Positions 18,184 to 26,674 of a DNA stretch of 64,000 nt are shown here, piece after piece. Position 1 is the first letter of the stretch. Each line of letters opens with the position of its first letter. The notes beneath the pieces were generated by a model that saw nothing but the letters and a program-made list of their open reading frames with translations, did not search any database and had not been told where the DNA came from. Both the position numbers and the translations under genes were made by a program. Source of the stretch: Leisingera sp. ANG-Vp (GTDB lineage Bacteria; Pseudomonadota; Alphaproteobacteria; Rhodobacterales; Rhodobacteraceae); assembly GCF_000813725.1 (NCBI RefSeq), contig NZ_JWLD01000002.1, positions 298,531 through 362,530 of the forward strand, written 5' to 3'.

Positions 18184-18618
18184 ATGACCCATACCGCCTC
18201 TGTCCGCATGCTCAAAACAATTGCCGTGCTTTCAGCCGTCTTCGGGCTTGCGCTTGTTCTCGCGCTCGCCACGCCGCTGTCATATGCGTTCGGGCTCTTC
18301 CTGGATCTGGCTTTCCTGCCGCTGGACAGCGGCCAGCAGCTTCGGCCCGGCGCCGCCAGCCTGATGACCGCTATCAGCGGCGGCCTGATGTGCGGCTTCT
18401 GCGTGCTGATCTATCTGGTCACAAAGCATGTTTACACGGAAAACCCGTCGCTCGGCCGCCGCCTCTTACTGCCTGCGCTCCTGGCCTGGTATATCCCGGA
18501 CAGCCTCGGCTCTTTCGCGGCCGGAGCCTGGTTCAATACGGTGATGAACACCGCTTTGCTGGCGCTGTTCCTGGTTCCGCTTCTGATGCCGGGCCGGGAG
18601 CAGCCAGCCGAAGCCTGA
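18184..18618 (+). CDS. Small integral membrane protein
   Basis: A 144-residue protein with about four hydrophobic segments (residues about 12-38, 58-82, 97-110, 118-138) and a short cytoplasmic-type tail. Family not recognised with confidence. An AAGGAGACTTCA ribosome site fixes the start. It is divergent from the Xre regulator across the palindrome and is therefore its most likely target. Function unknown. Confidence 0.75.
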   Translation: MTHTASVRMLKTIAVLSAVFGLALVLALATPLSYAFGLFLDLAFLPLDSGQQLRPGAASLMTAISGGLMCGFCVLIYLVTKHVYTENPSLGRRLLLPALLAWYIPDSLGSFAAGAWFNTVMNTALLALFLVPLLMPGREQPAEA

Positions 18619-18666
18619 CAGGCGGCCGGCCCTGCTTCTTTCTGGTCCCCAATACCCCGGGGTGAA

Positions 18667-18698
18667 TTGGCCGCAGGCCAAGAGGGGCAGCGCCCCTC
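18667..18698. terminator. Double hairpin between convergent genes
   Basis: Two adjacent stems, TTGGCC GCA GGCCAA and GAGGGGC-AG-CGCCCCTC (imperfect centre), lie between the membrane-protein gene and the end of uvrA. They probably terminate transcription from one or both sides, although T-runs are lacking. Confidence 0.45.
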
Positions 18699-18702
18699 CG
18701 CC

Positions 18703-21561
18703 CTATTCAGCCGCGACTTTGCGGGCCGCCAATATGTCCTTCAAGTAACGCCCGGTATGGCTGCGCGGCTCATCCGCAACAGCTTCGGGAGTGCCCGCCG
18801 CCACGATCTCGCCGCCGCCATCACCGCCCTCCGGACCAATATCAATGATCCAGTCAGCGGTTTTGATCACATCCAGATTGTGCTCGATCACCACCACCGA
18901 ATTGCCCTGCTCCACCAATTCGTGCAGCACTTCCAAGAGCTTCTTCACATCCTCGAAATGCAGGCCCGTGGTCGGCTCGTCGAGAATATACAGCGTCCGC
19001 CCGGTCGAGCGTTTCGACAGCTCCTTGGACAGCTTCACCCGCTGCGCCTCGCCGCCCGACAGCGTCGTCGCCTGCTGGCCCACCTTGATATAGCCGAGGC
19101 CGACCCGCATCAGCGCATCCATCTTGTCGCGGATCGCAGGCACGGCCTGGAAGAACTCCTGCGCATCTTCCACAGTCATATCAAGCACATCGGCAATGCT
19201 CTTGCCTTTGAACCTGATCTCCAGCGTCTCCCGGTTATAACGCGCGCCTTTGCAGGTTTCGCAGGTCACATAGACATCGGGCAGGAAGTGCATCTCGATT
19301 TTAATGACCCCGTCGCCCTGGCAGGCCTCGCAGCGCCCGCCCTTGACGTTGAAGGAGAAGCGCCCGGGCTTGTAGCCCCGCGTCTTGGCCTCCGGCAGGC
19401 CTGCAAACCAATCCCGGATCGGAGTGAAGGCCCCGGTGTAGGTCGCCGGATTGGACCGCGGTGTCCGGCCAATCGGGCGCTGGTCGATGTCGATCACCTT
19501 GTCCAGATGCTCCAGCCCCTTGATGCTCTCGCAGGGCGCCGGAGTCTGGCGCGCACCGTTGAGGCGCATCGAGGCGGTCTTGAACAGCGTCTCGATCGTC
19601 AGTGTCGACTTGCCGCCGCCCGACACCCCGGTCACGCAGACAAACTTGCCCAGCGGGAACTCGGCGGTTACCTCTTTCAGGTTGTTGCCGGTGGCCTTGA
19701 CCACCTTGATCTTCTTCTTGTTGCCCTTGCGCCGCTCGGCCGGCACCGCGATTTCCCGGGTGCCCGCCAGATACTGCCCGGTGATCGAGCCGGTATCCGA
19801 GGCAATGGCCTGAGGCGTGCCGTGGCTCACCACTTCGCCGCCATGCACCCCGGCGCCCGGTCCAATATCAAAGACGTAATCCGCCTGGCGGATCATGTCC
19901 TCGTCATGCTCCACCACGATCACCGTGTTGCCCTGGTCGCGCAGGTTCTTGAGAGTACCGATCAACCGGTCATTGTCGCGCTGGTGCAGACCGATGGAGG
20001 GCTCATCCAGCACATAGAGAACCCCGGTCAGCCCGGAGCCGATTTGCGAGGCCAGACGGATCCGCTGGCTCTCGCCGCCGGACAGGGTTCCGGATGAACG
20101 CGACAGCGTAAGATACTCAAGACCCACGTTATTCAGGAAACCCAGCCGCTCTCGGATTTCCTTGACGATGGCGCGGGCGATCTCCTGCTTTTGCTGGGTC
20201 AGGTGGTTCGGCACATCCTCGATCCAGGCCAGTGCCTCGCGGATCGACAGCTGCACCACCTGGCCAATGTGGATTCCGGCAATCTTTACTGCCAGCGCTT
20301 CCTCCCGCAGACGGTACCCGTCGCAGGAGCCGCAGGAGCGGTTGTTCTGGTAACGCTCGAACTCTTCCCGGATCCAGTTTGAATCCGTCTCGCGGTAACG
20401 CCGCTCCATGTTCGGAATGACGCCTTCGAATGTGCGCTCGACCTGATAGACCCGGCCGCCCTCGTCATAGCGGAACAGGATTTCCTCTTCGCCGGAGCCA
20501 TAAAGGAACACCTTCTGCACTTTCTCTGGCAGATCCTTCCAAACGGTGTTCTTGTCGAATTCATAATGCCGCGCAATCGCTTCAATTGTTTGAAGAAAAT
20601 ACGGCGACTTCCCCTTGCGCCAGGGCGCCAGCGCACCGTCATAAACTTTCAATGACTGGTCCGGCACCACAAGGCGCTCGTCAAAAAACAGCTCAACCCC
20701 CAGACCGTCGCAATCCGGGCAGGCCCCGAAGGGTGCGTTGAAGGAGAACAGCCGCGGCTCGATCTCAGGAATAGTGAAGCCGCTGACCGGACAGGCAAAG
20801 TTTTCGCTGAAGGTGATCCGTTCCGGCTCGCCCTCGCGCGGTGCGGTTTCCAGAATGGCGATGCCATCAGCCAGATCCAGTGCGGTGCGCAAGCTGTCGG
20901 CCAGCCGCGTCTCCATCCCCTCGCGCACCACCAGCCGGTCGACCACAACGTCAATGTCATGGCGGAACTTCTTGTCCAGCACAGGCGGCTCGTCCAGTTC
21001 ATAGAAAGCCCCGTCCACCTTCACCCGCTGGAAGCCCTGCTTGCGCAGCTCCAGAAATTCCTTCTTGTACTCGCCCTTGCGGTCGCGGACGATCGGCGCC
21101 AGCAGATAACCGCGGGTGCCCTCCTCCATTTCCATGATCCGGTCGACCATGTCCTGGACCTGCTGCGCCTCAATCGGCTTTCCGGTCGCCGGCGAATACG
21201 GCGTGCCGGCACGGGCAAACAGCAGACGCAGATAGTCGTAGATCTCGGTCACCGTGCCAACGGTCGAGCGCGGGTTCTTCGAGGTCGTCTTCTGCTCAAT
21301 CGAAATCGCAGGCGACAACCCGCTGATGTGATCCACATCCGGCTTTTCCATCATGTCGAGGAACTGGCGCGCATAAGCGCTGAGCGATTCAACGTAGCGG
21401 CGCTGCCCCTCGGCATAGATGGTGTCAAACGCCAGCGAGGACTTGCCCGAGCCCGAAAGGCCAGTGATCACCACCAGCTCATCGCGCGGAATATCCACGT
21501 CGATGCTCTTCAGATTATGCTCGCGTGCACCGCGCACTTCGATGGATTTCAGCTCAGCCAT
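18703..21561 (-). CDS. uvrA: UvrABC excinuclease subunit A
   Basis: DNA-damage recognition ATPase of nucleotide excision repair (952 residues, standard length). Two ABC modules are visible: Walker [17 protein letters not shown] near residue 35 and [15 protein letters not shown] near 645; signature motifs [14 protein letters not shown] and [15 protein letters not shown]; Walker [11 protein letters not shown] and [10 protein letters not shown]. Zinc-finger cysteine pairs are CPDCDG and CEACQG...CETCKG. The upstream region carries an alphaproteobacterial LexA box and promoter, and both are present twice because of a tandem duplication. No uvrB or lexA is adjacent. Confidence 0.98.
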   Translation of the reverse strand: MAELKSIEVRGAREHNLKSIDVDIPRDELVVITGLSGSGKSSLAFDTIYAEGQRRYVESLSAYARQFLDMMEKPDVDHISGLSPAISIEQKTTSKNPRSTVGTVTEIYDYLRLLFARAGTPYSPATGKPIEAQQVQDMVDRIMEMEEGTRGYLLAPIVRDRKGEYKKEFLELRKQGFQRVKVDGAFYELDEPPVLDKKFRHDIDVVVDRLVVREGMETRLADSLRTALDLADGIAILETAPREGEPERITFSENFACPVSGFTIPEIEPRLFSFNAPFGACPDCDGLGVELFFDERLVVPDQSLKVYDGALAPWRKGKSPYFLQTIEAIARHYEFDKNTVWKDLPEKVQKVFLYGSGEEEILFRYDEGGRVYQVERTFEGVIPNMERRYRETDSNWIREEFERYQNNRSCGSCDGYRLREEALAVKIAGIHIGQVVQLSIREALAWIEDVPNHLTQQKQEIARAIVKEIRERLGFLNNVGLEYLTLSRSSGTLSGGESQRIRLASQIGSGLTGVLYVLDEPSIGLHQRDNDRLIGTLKNLRDQGNTVIVVEHDEDMIRQADYVFDIGPGAGVHGGEVVSHGTPQAIASDTGSITGQYLAGTREIAVPAERRKGNKKKIKVVKATGNNLKEVTAEFPLGKFVCVTGVSGGGKSTLTIETLFKTASMRLNGARQTPAPCESIKGLEHLDKVIDIDQRPIGRTPRSNPATYTGAFTPIRDWFAGLPEAKTRGYKPGRFSFNVKGGRCEACQGDGVIKIEMHFLPDVYVTCETCKGARYNRETLEIRFKGKSIADVLDMTVEDAQEFFQAVPAIRDKMDALMRVGLGYIKVGQQATTLSGGEAQRVKLSKELSKRSTGRTLYILDEPTTGLHFEDVKKLLEVLHELVEQGNSVVVIEHNLDVIKTADWIIDIGPEGGDGGGEIVAAGTPEAVADEPRSHTGRYLKDILAARKVAAE

Positions 21562-21580
21562 AATGCCCCCGTACCCGCAC

Positions 21581-21845
21581 CCGCCGAACCTTGGCGGGCG
21601 CCCGCCCTACAGATAGGGAATGCCGCGGAAAACGCCAAGTCCAAATTGAGAACATTGCGCGAACGGGATGAAACTTGCTGACAGCAGATGGCAGCAGCCG
21701 GGCACTCCCGCCGCTGTGTCCCGGTTTCCGAAGGGTCAGGCAGGCGCCGCGCGTCCGCGCGGCGCTTGGCCCCACGGGAAACGGTCCCCTCTGGGGACCG
21801 GCGACGGGGGGGGGCCGCCCCTAGGCCCCCCCCCCGCCCCCCCCC
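21581..21845. repeat. 265-bp tandem direct repeat, copy 1
   Basis: Unit immediately upstream of uvrA. The next 248 nt repeat it with only a few substitutions (for example CCTTGGC/CCTGGGC and GGCCCCACGG/GGCCCAACGG). It contains the uvrA SOS promoter and two G+C-rich hairpins (GCGCCGCGCG/CGCGCGGCGC and CGGTCCCC/GGGGACCG). It ends in a low-complexity run (G9, then C10-G-C11) that is absent from copy 2. Confidence 0.9.
21610..21664 (-). promoter_or_regulatory. uvrA SOS promoter, proximal copy (LexA box plus -35/-10)
   Basis: In the uvrA sense, GTTC-GCGCAAT-GTTC (21650-21664) matches the alphaproteobacterial LexA box GTTC-N7-GTTC exactly. Downstream are TTGGCG (21633-21638), a 17-nt spacer and TATCTG (21610-21615), a plausible sigma-70-type promoter. 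The box lies 89 nt from the uvrA start. Confidence 0.8.
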
Positions 21846-22093
21846 CCGCCGAACCTGGGCGGGCGCCCGCCCTACAGATAGGGAATGCCGCGGAAAACGC
21901 CAAGTCCAAATTGAGAACATTGCGCGAACGGGATGAAACTTGCTGACAGCAGATGGCAGCAGCCGGGCACTCCCGCCGCTGTGTCCCGGTTTCCGAAGGG
22001 TCAGGCAGGCGCCGCGCGTCCGCGCGGCGCTTGGCCCAACGGGAAACGGTCCCCTCTGGGGACCGGCGACGGGTGGGAGCCGCCCCTAGGCCC
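21846..22093. repeat. 265-bp tandem direct repeat, copy 2 (truncated)
   Basis: Second copy at a constant 265-nt offset. It runs to the last codons of the MFS gene, whose TAG stop lies inside the shared CCTAGGCCC. The duplication therefore covers the whole uvrA-MFS intergenic region. Copy 2 lacks the long G and C homopolymers and looks like the ancestral version. Confidence 0.9.
21875..21929 (-). promoter_or_regulatory. uvrA SOS promoter, distal duplicate
   Basis: Same LexA box (21915-21929), TTGGCG and TATCTG as in the proximal copy, displaced by 265 nt and in the same orientation, so it also points at uvrA. Transcripts from it would pass through copy 1 and its hairpins. Confidence 0.75.
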
Positions 22094-23258
22094 AGGCGCG
22101 CCGCCGCAGAGCAAGGAGCTGATGCACTGCAATGCCCGCCAGAAACAGCCCGCAGACCACCAGCATCATACCGCCATACCCGGCCAGCCCCAGGGCTGCC
22201 AGCAGCAACGGCGTGCCAATCACATTGCCTGCGTTTCCGGCCTGGGACATCGCGCCGTTTGCTTCGGCCTGACCGGCAGCACTGCTGTTCAGCTGCGGCA
22301 CCGCCGCAAAACTGCCGCTCTGAACCAGCCCGAAGGCGGCGGCCAGCGCAAAGCAGGCCAGCCAGTCCCCTGGCACGGCCCAAAGCCACAGGCCGGCGGC
22401 AGCGCAGAAAGCAAAACCCGCCTGTGTCAGATTTACTGCCGGCAGCACCCGCAGCAATGCAACACCTGCAGTCATCGACGACGTAATGGAGATCAGCGGA
22501 AACGCCCCCATGACAAAGGCACGCTGCCCGGCTGGCAGATGCGGCGGCAGCACCGTCAGCAGCGCCACGAAACAGGAGGTATAAAACAGCCAGCCTGCAG
22601 CGGGCGCCAATTTGAAGGCAGAGCGGTAGATGCGGAGATGCAGCGCAGGCAGCATGGCCAGCTGCGGCACCGGCTGGCGCGGCGGCACCGGCAAATCCCG
22701 CAGCGCCCAATGCAAGAGCACCGCCAGCGCCGCCATCAGCACCGCATGGGCTGCAAACAGCGCCAGCAGCCCGTGGGAGGCAACCAGCGGCAATCCCAGC
22801 CAGTTCAGCAGCGCAAAGGCGACCCCAAAGAAGGTGCTCCACACCGTCAGTGCTGTGCCCTGCTGGCGTTCGTCGGCCAGCAGCGCCATCAGCGTTGGCC
22901 CCGCCACTACAATGCCCAGGTGGGACAAGCCCTCGGCAACACGGGTGGCCAGGAACAGTCCATAGGGCAAATGCAGCGCTTGCAGCGCCGACATCGCGGC
23001 CCCGGTCCATAGGGCCCAAACCAGCGCGCGGCGGTAGCCGAAGGACGAGACAAACAGCCCGGTCACGGCGCCCAGCAGAATGCCCAGCACACCAGTCATC
23101 GACACACTCAGGCTCAGGGCCGCACCAGCCTCAGGATACAGCGCGCCAAGCTGGTCAAAAACAACTGAAACTTTGCCGTACTGCGCCGCCGCGCCCAAGC
23201 CCGCCGCCCAGACCGCCAGTATAAGCAGCCAGCGGCTGCCGCTGGTTTGACTGTTCAT
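22086..23258 (-). CDS. MFS transporter
   Basis: A 390-residue major facilitator with about twelve hydrophobic segments and the MFS loop motif region GYRRALVWALWTG after the second helix. The subfamily looks like the sugar/drug-efflux-type permeases; the substrate cannot be predicted. The N-terminus MNSQTSGSRWLLILAVWAAG enters the membrane directly. The stop codon lies in the edge of the tandem repeat. Divergent or co-directional partners give no clue to substrate; a methyltransferase gene follows upstream on the same strand with 27 nt between them. Confidence 0.88.
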   Translation of the reverse strand: MNSQTSGSRWLLILAVWAAGLGAAAQYGKVSVVFDQLGALYPEAGAALSLSVSMTGVLGILLGAVTGLFVSSFGYRRALVWALWTGAAMSALQALHLPYGLFLATRVAEGLSHLGIVVAGPTLMALLADERQQGTALTVWSTFFGVAFALLNWLGLPLVASHGLLALFAAHAVLMAALAVLLHWALRDLPVPPRQPVPQLAMLPALHLRIYRSAFKLAPAAGWLFYTSCFVALLTVLPPHLPAGQRAFVMGAFPLISITSSMTAGVALLRVLPAVNLTQAGFAFCAAAGLWLWAVPGDWLACFALAAAFGLVQSGSFAAVPQLNSSAAGQAEANGAMSQAGNAGNVIGTPLLLAALGLAGYGGMMLVVCGLFLAGIAVHQLLALRRRAWA

Positions 23259-23285
23259 AACATTCCTATCGGTTCGGAATCCGGC

Positions 23286-23846
23286 TCAGATCTTCTGAGC
23301 CATCGCCCAGGCGCAGATTGGCATTTCGGGATCATCCGCTAGACTGTCCCGGGTTTCATCATATTCCGGCGGCCAGGGCAGCTCCATATTGCGCAGCGCC
23401 GCTTGCCGGTTGCCCCATTGCCCGCATTGGATCGCTGCTTCGGCAAACCCGCTTTCGATCAGCAGGTTCTTCAGCCCGCGGGCAGACCAGCGCGAGCAAT
23501 CTGCGGGCGCAGCGTGAAACGGAATATAGAACGGCACCGCCAGCCAGAAATGCCCGCCTTTGCGCAACATCTTGCGGATGTTCTTTGTCGCCTGATACGG
23601 CCGGTCCAGGTGCTCCCAGACCTGATTGGCCAGAATAAGGTCAAATTTCAAAGGCTTGCCGCCGGGACCGGTAAAGGGCCCTTGGCAAACATCATATTCC
23701 GGAAAGCGGAATTTCTGGTAGCTGCGGAACTTGAACTGCTCCCCCCAATTACCCGAAATTTCAGCGGCATCCAGCTGATCCGGCCCAAGCCTGCGCACCA
23801 TCGCGCGGCTGGCCTTGGCCATGACTATTCGGTTGAGACTGGGCAT
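23286..23846 (-). CDS. SAM-dependent methyltransferase-like protein
   Basis: A 186-residue protein with the central class I methyltransferase stretch FDLILANQVWEHLDRPYQAT, followed by MLRKGGHFWLAVPF (motifs II-III). The glycine-rich motif I is not evident at the N-terminus, where DAAEISGNWGEQF stands instead, so the SAM pocket may be atypical. The ATG after GAGGAGCCCG is preferred over a longer frame. It lies between lpdA and the MFS gene on the same strand; substrate unknown. Confidence 0.72.
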   Translation of the reverse strand: MPSLNRIVMAKASRAMVRRLGPDQLDAAEISGNWGEQFKFRSYQKFRFPEYDVCQGPFTGPGGKPLKFDLILANQVWEHLDRPYQATKNIRKMLRKGGHFWLAVPFYIPFHAAPADCSRWSARGLKNLLIESGFAEAAIQCGQWGNRQAALRNMELPWPPEYDETRDSLADDPEMPICAWAMAQKI

Positions 23847-23913
23847 GACGGGCTCCTCTGACGGCTGCGGCGCCACGAAAGCACCGCAACCGCAAGAGGT
23901 ACAGAGCGAAACT

Positions 23914-23934
23914 GCCCCGGCACGCAGCCGGGGC
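23914..23934 (-). terminator. Hairpin after lpdA
   Basis: GCCCCGGC / GCCGGGGC, an 8-bp stem with a 5-nt loop, lies just beyond the lpdA stop on the minus strand. A short T-rich AGTTTCG follows; strength uncertain. Confidence 0.5.
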
Positions 23935-23941
23935 GCCGGCG

Positions 23942-25336
23942 TCACATATGGATCACGCGGCCATAGGCATCGAGCACCGATTCATGCATCATTTCGCTGA
24001 GAGTCGGATGCGGGAAGACAGTGTTCATCAGATCTTCCTCGGTGGTTTCCAGCTGGCGGCCCACAACATAGCCTTGGATCATCTCGGTCACTTCCGCACC
24101 GACCATATGCGCGCCCAGCAGTTCGCCGGTCTTGGCGTCAAACACGGTTTTCACCATGCCTTCAGCCTCGCCCAGGGCAATGGCCTTGCCGTTGCCGATA
24201 AAGGGGAAGCGGCCGACCTTGATGTCGTAGCCCAGTTCCTTGGCCTTGGCTTCGCTATAGCCGACGGAGGCAACCTGCGGGTGGCAGTAGGTGCAGCCTG
24301 CGATGCTTTCCGGCTTCACCGGATGCGCATGTTTGCCTGCGACCAGATCAGCCACCATAACTCCCTCGTGGGAGGCCTTGTGGGCCAGCCAGGGGGCACC
24401 GGCAATGTCGCCGATGGCATAAAGCCCGTCGACGCCGGTGCGGCAGAACTGGTCGGTGACCACATGGGTGCGGTCGATCTTGACGCCAAGCGCCTCAAGC
24501 CCCAGCCCCTCGACATTGCCGACGATGCCCACAGCCGAGATCACCGTGTCGAACTCGTGCTTTTCAACCTTGCCTCCGGTCTCGATATGGGCGGTGACTT
24601 TGCCTTTGCCGCGGTCCAGCTGCTTGACCATGGCTTTCTCCATGATCTTCATGCCCTGTTTGACAAAGGCCTTCTTGGCAAAGGCAGAGATTTCCGCATC
24701 TTCCACCGGCAGCACCCGGTCCATCACCTCAACCACCGTCGTGTCGGCACCCAAGGTATTGTAGAAGCTGGCAAATTCGATGCCGATTGCGCCGGAGCCG
24801 ATGACCAGCAGCTTTTTCGGCATCCGCACCGGCTGCAGCGCGTGCTTGTAGGTCCAGACCAGATCGCCATCAGCCTCCAGGCCCGGCAGTTCCCGCGCGC
24901 GGGCACCGGTGGCGAGGATGATGTTCTTGCCTACCAGCTCCTCGGTGCCTTTGGAGGTCTTCACCGACACTTTGCCCTTGGCCGGGATAGAGGCCTCGCC
25001 CATGACAACGTCGATCTTGTTCTTCTTCATCAGGTGGCCGATGCCGGAAGACAGCTGTTTCGCCACCCCGCGCGAGCGTTTCACCACCGCGTCCAGGTCA
25101 TAGCCGATCTTCTCGGCCTTGAGGCCGAATTCAGCGGCGCGCTCCATCAGATGAAACACCTCTGACGACCGCAGCAGCGCCTTGGTCGGGATGCAGCCCC
25201 AGTTGAGGCAGATGCCGCCCAGATGCTCGCGCTCGACCACACAGGTCTTCAGCCCCAATTGCGCTGCTCGGATGGCCGCGACATAGCCCCCCGGGCCTGC
25301 GCCGATTACGATCACGTCATAGGATTGTGCGGCCAT
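23942..25336 (-). CDS. lpdA: Dihydrolipoyl dehydrogenase (E3)
   Basis: Flavin disulfide reductase that reoxidises dihydrolipoamide in 2-oxoacid dehydrogenase and glycine-cleavage complexes. The 464-residue protein has the FAD motif VIGAGPGGYVAAIRAAQLG, the redox-active pair in GGICLNWGCIPTKALL, the NAD-binding VIGSGAIGIEFASFY and the catalytic His of VFPHPTLSEMMHE. It is about 22 kb from pdhABC here, not in that operon. An 18-bp palindrome 33 nt before its start closely matches one before pdhA, so it may be coregulated with pyruvate dehydrogenase. Confidence 0.97.
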   Translation of the reverse strand: MAAQSYDVIVIGAGPGGYVAAIRAAQLGLKTCVVEREHLGGICLNWGCIPTKALLRSSEVFHLMERAAEFGLKAEKIGYDLDAVVKRSRGVAKQLSSGIGHLMKKNKIDVVMGEASIPAKGKVSVKTSKGTEELVGKNIILATGARARELPGLEADGDLVWTYKHALQPVRMPKKLLVIGSGAIGIEFASFYNTLGADTTVVEVMDRVLPVEDAEISAFAKKAFVKQGMKIMEKAMVKQLDRGKGKVTAHIETGGKVEKHEFDTVISAVGIVGNVEGLGLEALGVKIDRTHVVTDQFCRTGVDGLYAIGDIAGAPWLAHKASHEGVMVADLVAGKHAHPVKPESIAGCTYCHPQVASVGYSEAKAKELGYDIKVGRFPFIGNGKAIALGEAEGMVKTVFDAKTGELLGAHMVGAEVTEMIQGYVVGRQLETTEEDLMNTVFPHPTLSEMMHESVLDAYGRVIHM

Positions 25337-25369
25337 GGTGTCCCCTCGCCTCGAACAGGTTCCAAAAAC

Positions 25370-25387
25370 TAGTTCACCGTTAAACTA
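25370..25387. promoter_or_regulatory. 18-bp palindrome upstream of lpdA, shared with pdhA
   Basis: In the lpdA sense it reads TAGTTTAACGGTGAACTA, an inverted repeat ending 33 nt before the start codon. The pdhA upstream site TTGTTTAACACTAAACTA matches it at GTTTAAC..T.AACTA. Candidate operator of a common regulator. Confidence 0.55.
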
Positions 25388-25487
25388 TTATCTTCTGCGC
25401 TGCAATCACCCTCTGCTGCGGCATAGCGGCCATGCCATTTTCGCCACAGCTGCGCACAACCCGTTGGCGAACCCGGCAAAGTTCACC

Positions 25488-25934
25488 CTATTCCTGCGGG
25501 CCGCTGCCGATTTTCCCAAGAATACGGTGCAGCGCCTCAAAATCCTGCTTTCCCAATTGCTGGCGCAATTCCTGTTCGACCGCCAGTTTCACCTTGGCGC
25601 TGTCTCGCTGCGCCGCCAACCCGGCGTCCGTAAAAGTGATGATTTTTCCGCGCCTGTCGGCAGGGTCCGGCTTACGCTGCACAATACCGGCTTGTTCAAG
25701 GTCAAGAACCAGTTGCTGCACGGCCTGTTTGCTGATCCCCATCCGCGCCGCAATCTCTGCCTGGCGCGTGCCTTCCTTTCGGATGTAGGGAATCACACTG
25801 GACCGCGCCTCTGCGTACCAGCCATGACCATGCGCGATCATTCCGGCGGCAAAGCGTGCCTTCCAGGCCGCAGCAGCGTCCCACAGCAGCCAGCCGATAT
25901 GGTTCGGCCGGAATTCGTCAACCTTCTTGACCAA
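25488..25934 (-). CDS. MarR-family transcriptional regulator
   Basis: A 148-residue winged-helix regulator. The recognition region is IRKEGTRQAEIAARMGISKQ (about residues 55-75), followed by the wing QRKPDPADRRGKIITFTDAG, a clear MarR signature. It is divergent from a methyltransferase gene with 59 nt between starts, and a GTCAA-N5-TTGAC palindrome lies in that gap, so it probably controls itself and the methyltransferase. Inducer unknown. Confidence 0.92.
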   Translation of the reverse strand: MVKKVDEFRPNHIGWLLWDAAAAWKARFAAGMIAHGHGWYAEARSSVIPYIRKEGTRQAEIAARMGISKQAVQQLVLDLEQAGIVQRKPDPADRRGKIITFTDAGLAAQRDSAKVKLAVEQELRQQLGKQDFEALHRILGKIGSGPQE

Positions 25935-25952
25935 TAGCCATTCCCCCTGTTA

Positions 25953-25967
25953 GTCAATTTACTTGAC
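25953..25967. promoter_or_regulatory. GTCAA-N5-TTGAC palindrome, candidate MarR operator
   Basis: A perfect 5-bp inverted repeat (GTCAATTTACTTGAC) lies in the 59-nt gap between the divergent MarR and methyltransferase genes. It would overlap any promoter in this short spacer. Confidence 0.55.
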
Positions 25968-25993
25968 GTTATTCGGTTTCGGGTGTTCTGCCA

Positions 25994-26611
25994 ATGCGGT
26001 TCTCCAGCACGGCCTATGACTATGACAGAGCCGCAGGCTCTTACGACCGCTCTCATGACCGCTGGCTCCGGTACGCGGGCGGCGAGGCGCAATGCGCCTT
26101 TGAAGGCGCCGCCACAGCCCTGCTCCGCCCGGGAATGTCTATGCTGGACGCGGCCTGCGGGACCGGAACGGTCGTGCGGAGACTGCTGAACGGGTCGCGG
26201 GGCAAGATCGACATCGCCCTTCTGGATATCTCCCGCCAAATGCTGGACCAGTGCCATGACATTGCCGCCAGACGGGTGCTTGGCAGAATGGAAGATCTGC
26301 CTTTTGCGGACAACAGCTTTGACCTGGTGACCTGCGCCTGGGGGCTGGAGGTCCTAAACGACCCCGAACCCGCACTCCGCGAGTTTGTGCGGGTCGCCCG
26401 CGCAGATGGCAGGATCTGCCTTGTGTTTTGTGCGGAGCGGCCGGCCGGTTCGATGCTTGGCACCCTGTTTAGCGCACATATCCGGCACAGCAGGCGCGGC
26501 CAGTTCTTGGACACTGGCACCTTGGCGCAAACAGCCGCGCAGGCCGGCGCGAGCCATGTTCAGTGGCTGCACTGCTCGGGCCCCGCTGCGGCGCTGATAC
26601 TGCATGTCTGA
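25994..26611 (+). CDS. Class I SAM-dependent methyltransferase
   Basis: A 205-residue methyltransferase with a clear motif I (SMLDAACGTGTVVRRLL, about residues 48-64), the acidic motif II in IALLDISRQML and motif III-like PFADNSFDLVTCAWGLEVL. This is the UbiE/Methyltransf_11 type; the substrate is likely a small molecule or lipid but cannot be named. It is divergent from and probably controlled by the MarR regulator. A terminator-like hairpin follows, shared with the convergent DUF924 gene. Confidence 0.87.
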   Translation: MRFSSTAYDYDRAAGSYDRSHDRWLRYAGGEAQCAFEGAATALLRPGMSMLDAACGTGTVVRRLLNGSRGKIDIALLDISRQMLDQCHDIAARRVLGRMEDLPFADNSFDLVTCAWGLEVLNDPEPALREFVRVARADGRICLVFCAERPAGSMLGTLFSAHIRHSRRGQFLDTGTLAQTAAQAGASHVQWLHCSGPAAALILHV

Positions 26612-26615
26612 AGAC

Positions 26616-26648
26616 AAAAAAACACCGCGGCCGTTCAGGGCCGCGGTG
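26616..26648. terminator. Hairpin terminator between convergent genes
   Basis: A perfect 10-bp stem (CACCGCGGCC / GGCCGCGGTG) is preceded by seven A residues on the plus strand, which form a U-tract for the minus-strand DUF924 transcript. It may stop the plus-strand methyltransferase transcript too. Confidence 0.8.
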
Positions 26649-26674
26649 CCGGAATTTTCTGTACGGTTCCGGGC

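Noticed and set aside
18667..20097. A 476-codon plus-strand frame opposite uvrA
   Set aside because: uvrA carries all catalytic motifs on the other strand; the shadow frame is composition driven.
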